From CAYONP01 sp964405335 (GTDB lineage: Bacteria > Armatimonadota > UBA10988): 35,984 bases of DNA. The notes below the pieces were generated by a model. The model worked only from the letters and a program-made list of their open reading frames with translations, was not told the origin of the DNA and did not search any database. Numbering within the stretch: the stretch's first letter is position 1; each line of letters opens with the position of its first letter. Location of the stretch: positions 1 through 35,984 of the forward strand of contig CAYONP010000061.1 in the NCBI GenBank assembly GCA_964405335.1, written 5' to 3'. The position numbers and the translations under genes were made by a program. Shown here one piece after another: positions 24,470-31,399 of the stretch.

Positions 24470-24913
24470 CTAGTTCGGTGGTGGGAACTGCACCCGTTTC
24501 GCGCCCGACGACGACCAGGCGCCGATCGCGGCGCCGACGAGGCAACCAACCGATGCGCCCAAGCAGACCGCCAACGGACCTCCCAGGCTGGCCAGCAGCC
24601 CACCGGCAAGCGCGCCCAACCACAGCGACACGGCTGCACGGCCGAGCGGCGCATCGCGAAGGAACGCCACGAACCCGACCATGGCGAGGACCGGTGCGAT
24701 GGGAACGCTGCCCATGGCGCACATCAGCGACCACTCCATGGCCCCCGGCAAATCCGGCGCACCGCCGGCTCCATCTTGGGTCGCCCAACACATGCCGGGC
24801 AGCAGCATGACGATGGTGGTCGGGAATGCCGTTAGCGCCGCGAGGCCGGACAGCAGACAGCCGTGCAGCACCTGATCGTCAGGGCTTGGCGCGCCACACG
24901 GGTCGCTGCTCAT
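24470..24913 (-). CDS. Small integral membrane protein, unknown function
   Basis: A 147-residue protein starting at the ATG at 24913, with GGAG 6 nt upstream; the open frame extends further but without support. About four hydrophobic segments are visible: LLSGLAALTAFPTTIVMLLP, MCAMGSVPIAPVLAMVGFVA, AAVSLWLGALAGGLLASLGG and LAVCLGASVGCLVGAAIG. The last two are Gly/Ala-rich and could pack as a tight hairpin. No domain is recognised. It lies between the gene debris and the GH172 gene, on the same strand as the latter, but a 110-nt gap argues against close coupling. Confidence 0.65.
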   Translation of the reverse strand: MSSDPCGAPSPDDQVLHGCLLSGLAALTAFPTTIVMLLPGMCWATQDGAGGAPDLPGAMEWSLMCAMGSVPIAPVLAMVGFVAFLRDAPLGRAAVSLWLGALAGGLLASLGGPLAVCLGASVGCLVGAAIGAWSSSGAKRVQFPPPN

Positions 24914-25023
24914 GCTCTTCTCCACACGCGATCGCGAACGCCACTCAACACGGCAAGTTGTGCGGTCTCGCGGCAACCGGACGCGGTTGACGGGGCCGCG
25001 TGCGTGGTGCAGCGCGCCTCGCA

Positions 25024-26670
25024 CTACCTCCGCGAATCCAACCCCTGCCAGCTCCCCTCCCAGTCCCTCGCACCAACCCAGAACCGATCCCCGCGCACCT
25101 CGCTGCGCAGCCGCTGGCCGTGCTCGTCGTGCAGGTAGCTCTCGTCGATCAGCTTGGCCTGCAGCAGCTCATCCAGGTCGTGCGGCAGTGTGCCGTTGAC
25201 CAGCCGGTAGGTGTAGACCGCGCGGCTGATCCCGATGCGGTAGAAGTGCGCCTCGTTATCGGTCTTCGGCTGACGCTCGGCCGCCGGCGGAAGGTGCAAG
25301 GCGCGCAGGTACTCGGCCTGCAGGCCGCCGGCGCCCTGCGAGCGGAAGCCCACCGTGTGCCCGCCGGCGCACAGCTCGTGGGTGCCCAGGTTGGCGTGGC
25401 GCGCGCCGCGCTCGCCGGTCAGGTCGATGCTCCGGCCCGTCTCGGCGCCGTCGACCAGCAGCTCGAACCGCCCCATGCCCGGCCCGCCGGCGGCAATCAG
25501 CCGCAGCGCGTGCCGGCCCGCCTCGGCCACCTCAAACGGCAGGGTCAGCGTCGAACCGACCGGCGGGTCGCGCCAGAGCAGCGACGGCTGGCCGCCGAAC
25601 ATGCCGGCGAGGGTCGCCTCGGGCGCCGGGCCGGTGGTCTCGGCCTGGCGCAGGACGGTCAAGAGGTGCAGGTCACACCAGGGCACACGGCGCTCGGGCC
25701 AGGGTGGCAGACAGCCGAACGGCTTCGGCTCGCCGACCTGGTACCAGAAGGCAATCGACGCCAGGAAGTCGGGCCGCTCGAGGTACCAGAAGTCGCGCGA
25801 GTCGGGCGCGTTGCCTTTGTGCTCGATGGTCACCTTGAGCGACTCGCTGAACATGACCGGGTCGGGGATGTGCCAGCGATAGCAGGTGGTTCGGTCGCCG
25901 GCCTGCCAGCCCTCGCAGCGTGGCTGGCCGAAGAACTGGCTGGTCCGCCGGCGGAAGCCCCAGGCGTCGTTGAAGTAGTCCTCGCTGCCGGTGCCCTGCA
26001 GGCTGGGGACCGGCTCGCCGTCGATGTAGAAGAAATCGTCGCCCTCGCCGAACCAGCCGTCCTGGCAGTAGGTGACCGAGAAGACGGTGCCGACGTATCG
26101 GCCGCGGCCCTCACCCTCGAAGATCAGGTAGTCACCCGGTCGGGCGGGAAACTCCTGGCGATAGCGGGCGTGGAAGTAGGGCGTGTCGGGCGGCAGCTCA
26201 GGGAGTTCGACCCAGTCGATCTGCCAGTAGAGCCCGGTGCGCAGGTCGGGATTGTCGTTGGTCACGGTGATCCGCGCCGAGCGGGCGAACGGCATGCGCC
26301 AGAAGCAGGTCAGGCTGCCGGTCGGCGAGACCTGCACGGGGAGGCTCTCGACCACCTCGACCGGCCCGTCGCCGAAGGCGAAGAAGTCGCCGAGGGGCAC
26401 CTCGACGCCCGGCTCGTCGCGGCCGTCCCAGTAGATCCGCAGGGTCAGGCCGTTGAGCATCCCCTGTCCGCCGGCGTGGCTGGTGAACCAGATATGGTTG
26501 ATGGCGCCGGGGCCTTCGAGCAGCGGCATCTCGACCACCTGGCCGGGCGGCAGGATGCTCATGTCCATGTTGCCGTCGTTCCAGGCGGGCTGCTCGTTCG
26601 ACGAGATGCGCCGCGAACGGCCGACGGGCGGGCCGGCGAGCTGACCGAGCGGATCGGCGAACCAGAACAT
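25024..26670 (-). CDS. DUF2961 / GH172 family glycosidase with a GspG-like C-terminal tail
   Basis: A 548-residue protein from the ATG at 26670 (GGAG 6 nt upstream); a longer open frame lacks support. Residues about 1-350 are DUF2961 (GH172): MDMSILPPGQVVEMPLLEGP, GAINHIWFT, NGLTLRIYWDG, YFNDAWGFRR and TCYRWHIPDP. Characterised members act on arabinofuranosides and fructofuranosides. A beta-sandwich follows (LPFEVAEAGRHALRLIAAGG, FELLVDG, GAETGRSIDL). The last 75 residues (AVYTYRLVNGTLPHDLDELL, then YLHDEHGQ.L and FWVGARDW) look like the globular part of a GspG-type pseudopilin without its helix. There is no signal peptide. This tail is the part duplicated at 24026-24235. Confidence 0.85.
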   Translation of the reverse strand: MFWFADPLGQLAGPPVGRSRRISSNEQPAWNDGNMDMSILPPGQVVEMPLLEGPGAINHIWFTSHAGGQGMLNGLTLRIYWDGRDEPGVEVPLGDFFAFGDGPVEVVESLPVQVSPTGSLTCFWRMPFARSARITVTNDNPDLRTGLYWQIDWVELPELPPDTPYFHARYRQEFPARPGDYLIFEGEGRGRYVGTVFSVTYCQDGWFGEGDDFFYIDGEPVPSLQGTGSEDYFNDAWGFRRRTSQFFGQPRCEGWQAGDRTTCYRWHIPDPVMFSESLKVTIEHKGNAPDSRDFWYLERPDFLASIAFWYQVGEPKPFGCLPPWPERRVPWCDLHLLTVLRQAETTGPAPEATLAGMFGGQPSLLWRDPPVGSTLTLPFEVAEAGRHALRLIAAGGPGMGRFELLVDGAETGRSIDLTGERGARHANLGTHELCAGGHTVGFRSQGAGGLQAEYLRALHLPPAAERQPKTDNEAHFYRIGISRAVYTYRLVNGTLPHDLDELLQAKLIDESYLHDEHGQRLRSEVRGDRFWVGARDWEGSWQGLDSRR

Positions 26671-26788
26671 GCGTGACTCCGGGCCGCGGCGGGATTCGAC
26701 ACACGGCGCGGCGGGCCTTCCGTGCCCGCGAACCGATGCCCGCGGTGGGTGTCTATGCTCGTGAGCCGGTCCCGGCTCGGAGCGCACC

Positions 26789-27583
26789 GTGGACTTTCGC
26801 GCCCTGTTCGGCGATGACAAGCCGCTGCTCGGCAGCGTCAGCCTGCTGCCCCTGCCCGGCTCGCGGCGCTACGCCGGCGACCTGCGACCGGTCATCGCCC
26901 GCGCCGTCGCCGATGCGATCAAGCTCAGCGGTGCCGGCTGCGATGCGCTGCTGGTCGAGAACCGCCACGACGCGCCGTTCGCCCGCGACCAGGCCGGGCC
27001 CGAGACCATCGCCGCGATGACTCTGCTGACCAGTGCGGTGATCGAGTCGGTCGGCGTGCCGGTCGGCGTGACGGTGCTGCGCAACGACGCCCGGGCGGCC
27101 GTGGCGGTGGCGCTGGTCAGCGGCGCGGTGTTCGTCCGCGTGCCGCTCCACGTCGGCATGATGGTCGGCGGCGACGGCATTCTCGAGGGCCGGGCGACGG
27201 AGACCATCCGCTATCGCGGCGAGCTGGGCGCCAAGGTCGCCATCTTCGCCGACGTCCACAGCGAACCCGACGGCGCGCCGTCCGAGCTGGCGACCGCCGC
27301 ACACGAGGCCTACTACCGCGGTCTGGCCAACGCCGTTGTCCTGACCGGCTCCGCGCCGGCCGGCCCAGCGCAGCTCGAGGCCGTGCGGCGCGCCCTGCCC
27401 GAGGCACCGATCCTGCTCGACGGCGACCCCACCCCGCGCAGCCTGACCGAGTTGCTGAGCACCGCCGACGGCGCGCTGACCGGCCCCTGGTGCCACGCCG
27501 ACGGCCGCGCCGACGCGCCGATCGACAGCGAGCGGGTAAAGCAACTGGTCCACGCCGCCCGCCAAACCGCCCTGCTGCACTGA
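26789..27583 (+). CDS. BtpA/SgcQ family protein
   Basis: A 264-residue TIM-barrel protein starting at GTG (GGAG 6 nt upstream). Family blocks are LLGSVSLLPLPGSRRYAGD at the start, GAGCDALLVENRHDAPF, VPVGVTVLRNDARAAV, GDGILEGRATETIRYR and DGALTGPW near the end. BtpA is named for photosystem I stability in cyanobacteria, but in heterotrophs such as this one members occur in sugar or nucleoside loci and the reaction is unresolved. It is divergent from the GH172 gene across a 118-bp gap that holds a TATGCT -10-like hexamer at 26754-26759. A palindromic repeat starts directly after its stop codon. Confidence 0.88.
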   Translation: MDFRALFGDDKPLLGSVSLLPLPGSRRYAGDLRPVIARAVADAIKLSGAGCDALLVENRHDAPFARDQAGPETIAAMTLLTSAVIESVGVPVGVTVLRNDARAAVAVALVSGAVFVRVPLHVGMMVGGDGILEGRATETIRYRGELGAKVAIFADVHSEPDGAPSELATAAHEAYYRGLANAVVLTGSAPAGPAQLEAVRRALPEAPILLDGDPTPRSLTELLSTADGALTGPWCHADGRADAPIDSERVKQLVHAARQTALLH

Positions 27584-27671
27584 CCCGGGGTCAGATCCCA
27601 CTTTCGTTGATTATGCTACGCACAGCGGCGTCATCGTAACAGACCGCACGCAATCGGTGCCTGACCCCGGG
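27584..27671. repeat. GGGGTCAG palindromic element, copy C (88 bp)
   Basis: Perfect 11-bp arms cccggggtcag (27584-27594) and ctgaccccggg (27661-27671) enclose a ctacg (27616-27620) and cgtaa (27635-27639) pair equivalent to the core of copies A and B. It starts on the base after the BtpA-family stop codon and ends 9 bp before a -35-like hexamer. Orientation relative to the upstream gene is the same as in the other copies. Confidence 0.83.
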
Positions 27672-27679
27672 GTGGTGGG

Positions 27680-27708
27680 TTGACGCGCCTGGGGCGGCTG
27701 GGTATCCT
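27680..27708 (+). promoter_or_regulatory. Candidate promoter for the DUF3084 operon
   Basis: TTGACG (27680-27685; 5 of 6 to consensus) and TATCCT (27703-27708) are exactly 17 bp apart, 69 nt before the TTG start at 27778. This is the best promoter match in the window. Confidence 0.55.
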
Positions 27709-27777
27709 CGCCTCGTCGACCTGTGGATTCGTGCCCCGCGCGCGGGCTACCGGGCGGGTGCCGGCCCGGAGACAGGC

Positions 27778-29217
27778 TTGGGCCTCTGGCTGGGACTGGC
27801 GATGCTGCTTGGCGCCTCGGGGCTGATCGCCTTCATCGGCGACGCCCTCGGCCGTCGCATCGGCCGCAAGCGGCTCACCGTCCTCGGCCTGCGCCCGCGC
27901 AACACCGCCATCCTGTTCACCGTGGTGACCGGCATGATCATCGCCGGTTTGGCGGTTGCGGCCATCCTGTTGCTCTCCGAGGATATCCGCAATCGGCTGC
28001 TGACCTATGACGAGAAGGTCGCGCAGGTGACCAGCCTGAACCAGGAGGTGGTGCGCCTGGAGGCCAGCGCCGAGACAGCGCGGGGCACCGCCGACCGAGC
28101 CAAGATCGAGGCCCAGGGCGCGCTCGGTCGGCAGCGCGACGCCGAGACGCGGGCGGAGACCGCCGAGACGGCGGTCGCCGCCGCCCAGGCCCGACTGGCC
28201 GAGCTCGAGGCGCGCCGGGCGCGGGCCGAGGCCGAGGTGGCCCGGGCGCGCCGGGCGATGCAGCAGGCCCTGGCCGCGCGCGACGCGGCGGAGCGGCGAC
28301 GCGACGAGATTGCCGGACAGGTGGCCGAGGCCGACCGCGAGTTGCAGGTCCGGCGCGACGAGCTGCGTGCCGCCAGTCTGGAGATCGACGCCGCGGCGCG
28401 GCTGCTGACCGAGGCGCAGCGGACCTTCAGCAGCGCCCAGGCCGACCTGGAGCGGGCCGAGGAGGAGCTCGCCGCGACGCAGGCCGATCTGGCCCAGGCT
28501 CGGGCCGACTATGGCCTGGCGACGAACCAGTTGCGCCAGGCCCGCGGCGACCTGCGCCAGCAGCGGGCGGCACGGCTGATCTACCCCTCGGGCGGCGAAA
28601 TCGGCCGGATGCGGCTGGTCGACGTGCCGGGCGTGTCGCTACTCGAGCAGCTTGGCGACTTCGCCCGGCGGATCAACCGCGCGGCGCGCGACGCCGGCGC
28701 CGGCGTGCCGCCGAACGCGCCCGAGGGCGTCTATGCCATCCCCGTCGAGGGTGCTGGCGAGGCGCCGCCCGACCTCTACCTGGCCGCCCTGCACGAGACG
28801 GTGCAGCGGGTCTTCCGCGCCGGCGCGCGAGCGGTCTGGCTGCGCGCGGTGTCGGTCTACAACACCGTCGAGGGCCAGCCGGTCTTCTATCAGGTCGACA
28901 TCGTCGAGGACCGCGCGCTCTACTCGGCCGGCAGCGAAATCGCCCGCGCGTTCATCGACGGCGATCTGCCGCCGGCGGAGATCATCCGCCAACTGCAGCG
29001 GTTGATCCAGGAGGAGGTCAACCCCGAAGTGGCCGCGCGCGGCCTGCTGCCCAGCCCGGACGGGCGCTACACGCCGATTGGCCCGGAGACCTGGTACCCG
29101 GCGCTGGAGCAGATCCGCGCCGCCGGTGGGCTGGTCCGCGTCGCCGTCGAAGCCGACCGCGAAATCCGGACCGGCGACCCGCTGGCCGTCCGGTTCGTGG
29201 TCAGTCATGGCGACTGA
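27778..29217 (+). CDS. DUF3084 membrane-anchored coiled-coil protein
   Basis: A 479-residue protein starting at TTG, chosen because GGAG lies 6 nt upstream and no in-frame ATG or GTG is closer to the family start. Residues 1-20 and about 44-66 are membrane helices around the signature IAFIGDALGRRIGRKRLTVL, G-L-R-P-R-N-T-A, which marks DUF3084. Residues about 75-265 form a long Ala/Arg/Glu-rich coiled coil. The C-terminal 200 residues are globular (YPSGGEIGRMRLVD, VWLRAVSVYNTVEG). The family is found mainly in cyanobacteria and Armatimonadota and its function is unknown. It overlaps the next gene by 11 nt, a tight operon. Confidence 0.9.
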   Translation: MGLWLGLAMLLGASGLIAFIGDALGRRIGRKRLTVLGLRPRNTAILFTVVTGMIIAGLAVAAILLLSEDIRNRLLTYDEKVAQVTSLNQEVVRLEASAETARGTADRAKIEAQGALGRQRDAETRAETAETAVAAAQARLAELEARRARAEAEVARARRAMQQALAARDAAERRRDEIAGQVAEADRELQVRRDELRAASLEIDAAARLLTEAQRTFSSAQADLERAEEELAATQADLAQARADYGLATNQLRQARGDLRQQRAARLIYPSGGEIGRMRLVDVPGVSLLEQLGDFARRINRAARDAGAGVPPNAPEGVYAIPVEGAGEAPPDLYLAALHETVQRVFRAGARAVWLRAVSVYNTVEGQPVFYQVDIVEDRALYSAGSEIARAFIDGDLPPAEIIRQLQRLIQEEVNPEVAARGLLPSPDGRYTPIGPETWYPALEQIRAAGGLVRVAVEADREIRTGDPLAVRFVVSHGD

Positions 29218-29626
29218 GAGCGTGATTCTCGGCATCGATCCGGGCAGCACCAAGATCGGCGTCGCCGCCGTCGGCCGCGATGGCGCGCTCGCCCGGCGCG
29301 TGGTGCCGGTCGAGCAGCTCGAGCCGGCGGTCAACGAACTGGTCGCCGGGCGCGCGGTGCGGGCCGTGGCGCTGGGCGACGGAACCGCCGCGGGTCCGCT
29401 CCGCGAGCGGCTGGTCGGCCTGCTCGCCGGCACTCCGGTGATCCTCTGCGACGAGACCGGCACCACTTTGGCCGGTCGCGCGCGATACTGGAGGGAGCAC
29501 CCGCCGCGCGGCATGTGGCGACTGGTTCCCACCACGCTGCGGCTGCCGCCGGTACCGATCGACGACTGGGCGGCGGTGATTCTGGCCGAGCGCCTGTGGC
29601 GCGAACTCGAGGGAGAGGTGACGTGA
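29207..29626 (+). CDS. RuvC/YqgF-like RNase H-fold protein
   Basis: A 139-residue protein starting at the ATG inside the end of the DUF3084 gene. SVILGIDPGSTKIGVAAVG is the first catalytic strand of the RNase H fold (D10 expected to bind metal). I-L-C-D-E-T-G-T-T-L-A-G-R-A and PPVPIDDWAAVILAERL supply the later acidic positions, as in YqgF/RuvX-type nucleases that process pre-16S rRNA or Holliday junctions. It may be a divergent paralogue rather than the housekeeping YqgF, since it is bound into an operon with DUF3084. Its stop overlaps the start of the next gene in GTGA. Confidence 0.8.
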   Translation: MATESVILGIDPGSTKIGVAAVGRDGALARRVVPVEQLEPAVNELVAGRAVRAVALGDGTAAGPLRERLVGLLAGTPVILCDETGTTLAGRARYWREHPPRGMWRLVPTTLRLPPVPIDDWAAVILAERLWRELEGEVT

Positions 29627-30366
29627 CGCGGTGGCCACTGGCCCTCTGCTTGTGCCTGCTGATCACCACCGGCTGCGGCAAGCCGGAGGTGCCCGAGGTG
29701 CCGGTGCCGGCCGGGCCGACGCAGCCGCCTGACCCGGCGCTGCCCGAGGTGGAGCCTCCGCCGCCGGCGATCGAGCAGGTCGAGACGCCGCTCGGCCGCG
29801 AGACGGTGGTGCCCACCATGGGCGGCTCGGTCGCCTTCAACGCCACGGCCCACACGCTCCGGGTCGAGCGCCGCGGCGGCGAGGATGTGTACCAGACGGC
29901 GGCGGCCACCCCGACGCTCACCGGTGAGGAGCAGGACGAGCTGGTCGCCCGACTGATCGAGCCGCTGCGCTACCCGGCCGACCGTGTCGCCTACGTCACC
30001 GGCACGGCCGTGCGGCACACGGGCGAGCGTGGCAACGAGCTGACCGGCGCCACCTTCTACACCCGCGACGACTACGACACCGCGGTCGAGTTGTACCGCG
30101 TCCGGTTCGCCGGCCTGAGCGCGCCCAGCCGGCTGGTCAGCACCCCACTGGGCGGTGGCCGGATGGCCGTCTTCGCCTGGGGCTGGGGCGCCGTGCGGCT
30201 GCGCGTGCTGGTCCGGCCGGGCGACGAGGGCGCCGTGGTCGAGGTGACCCAGGTGCGCATCAACGGCGCCGCCGAGCAGAGCTTCGACGCCGGCCAGGGC
30301 CTGCTCAGACCACGGCCGTCGGCGGCAGCCAACGCTACCGCCGCGAGCACCGAACCAGCCGGCTGA
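29623..30366 (+). CDS. Lipoprotein of the DUF3084 operon
   Basis: A 247-residue protein from the GTG that overlaps the upstream TGA by 3 bases (GTGA), with GGGAGAGG in front. The signal MTRWPLALCLCLLITTG is followed by C18-G-K-P, a lipoprotein cleavage site. A Pro/Glu/Val-rich linker of about 40 residues comes next (PEVPEVPVPAGPTQPPDPAL), typical of tethered outer-envelope lipoproteins. The globular part (VAFNATAHTLRVERRGG, LTGATFYTRDDYDTAVELYR, MAVFAWGWGAVRLRVLV) is not recognised. Its operon with DUF3084 and a YqgF-like protein suggests a shared envelope-linked role that I cannot specify. Confidence 0.75.
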   Translation: MTRWPLALCLCLLITTGCGKPEVPEVPVPAGPTQPPDPALPEVEPPPPAIEQVETPLGRETVVPTMGGSVAFNATAHTLRVERRGGEDVYQTAAATPTLTGEEQDELVARLIEPLRYPADRVAYVTGTAVRHTGERGNELTGATFYTRDDYDTAVELYRVRFAGLSAPSRLVSTPLGGGRMAVFAWGWGAVRLRVLVRPGDEGAVVEVTQVRINGAAEQSFDAGQGLLRPRPSAAANATAASTEPAG

Positions 30367-30751
30367 GTCCCGCTGCTCCGGCACTATGCGCTCCATACAC
30401 GCGAAGATGAAGCGAAGCTGAAATCATACGATCTTAGCTGGCCGGTGGCGGTCTGACGCGATCGCCGCGGCGCCTCTGCTGGAGCGGCCGGCGGGATGTT
30501 GCCCGAATCTTGCGCAGAATCTCTGCCGAAAGGATAGATCCGCGCGGCCGATTCGATTACACTACTATCGTCGAGAGGGCAACTGCGGCCCCACGGTGAT
30601 GTGTCCTCCCCCAGCGCATCATCACGCGGTTGTTCAATCGGCGTAGCGAGCGACCCATGCCGCGTCGGCGTCGCCCCACCCACGGCGCCGGCGCGGTCCC
30701 TTTCAAGGAACGCACCGGCCCCTGGCCAAACCCCCGCTGGAGACAGCCCAC
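30367..30751. other. Intergenic region, 385 bp, less GC-rich
   Basis: No credible protein is encoded; a 99-codon reverse frame has unlikely composition. A TACACT hexamer at 30558-30563 could be a -10 for the GDSL gene, with only a 3-of-6 -35 at 17 bp. I found no recognisable riboswitch or tRNA. The sequence around 30400-30440 and 30530-30570 is visibly AT-richer than its surroundings. Its length is unusual for this compact window, so an undescribed leader RNA is possible. Confidence 0.4.
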
Positions 30752-31390
30752 ATGGCCGAGATGGTGTGGCAAGCGGGACAGACCATCCTCTTCTGTGGTG
30801 ACAGCATCACCGACTGCGGCCGGCGCGACGCCCAGGCGCCGCTCGGCGGCGGGTATGTCCGCCTACTGGTCGACCTGGTCCGCGCACGCTACCCAGACCG
30901 CCGGCTGCGGTTCATCAACACCGGCATCGGTGGCCACTGCGTCGACGATCTGCAGGCGCGGTGGCAGGCCGACGTGATCGACCACCGGCCCGATTGGGTC
31001 GGGATCATGATCGGCATCAACGACCTGCACCGCACGCTCGGCGACATCAAACACCTGCCGCCGGCCGAGTACGAGCCGCGCTACCGCGACATCCTCGACC
31101 GCACCGTCGCCGCCGGTGCGCGGCTGCTGCTGATCGATCCCTTCTACCTCAGCCTCGAGCACGGGCAGACGAGCCACGAGGGCGAGGTGCTGCACCGGCT
31201 CGAGGGCTATCTCGCGGTGGTCGAGCGGCTGGCCGGCGAGTACGGCGCGCTGCACTGCCGCACCCAGGCGCGATGGCTGCCCATCCTGCGCGAACACCCG
31301 CCCGAGGTCTGGTGCCCCGAGCCGGTGCATCCCAACCTCCACGGGCACCTGGTCATCGCGCAGATGGTGCTCGAGACCGTCGGATTCTAG
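30752..31390 (+). CDS. SGNH/GDSL-family hydrolase
   Basis: A 212-residue protein. Block I is ILFCG-D17-S18-I-T-D with the nucleophile Ser18; block II is N-T-G58-I-G-G61; block III is G-I-N90-D91; block V is E190-P-V-H193-P-N. The usual D-x-x-H is E-x-x-H here, a conservative change. There is no signal peptide, so it is probably cytoplasmic. GGAG lies 9 nt before the ATG. Only 9 nt separate it from the GH5 gene, so an esterase that deacylates oligosaccharides made by that glycosidase is a reasonable inference. The substrate is not known. Confidence 0.9.
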   Translation: MAEMVWQAGQTILFCGDSITDCGRRDAQAPLGGGYVRLLVDLVRARYPDRRLRFINTGIGGHCVDDLQARWQADVIDHRPDWVGIMIGINDLHRTLGDIKHLPPAEYEPRYRDILDRTVAAGARLLLIDPFYLSLEHGQTSHEGEVLHRLEGYLAVVERLAGEYGALHCRTQARWLPILREHPPEVWCPEPVHPNLHGHLVIAQMVLETVGF

Positions 31391-31399
31391 GAGCGAACG

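Noticed and set aside
25000..26676. 558-codon forward open frame opposite the GH172 gene
   Set aside because: The reverse frame carries DUF2961 motifs; the forward frame is a shadow.
30580..30660. Possible riboswitch or tRNA T-loop (GTTCAATC) in the 30.4-30.75 kb gap
   Set aside because: The flanking bases do not form the required stem, and the surrounding sequence lacks the other conserved boxes of known riboswitches or tRNAs.
30384..30683. 99-codon reverse frame in the gap before the GDSL gene
   Set aside because: No convincing ribosome site or domain, and an unlikely amino acid composition.
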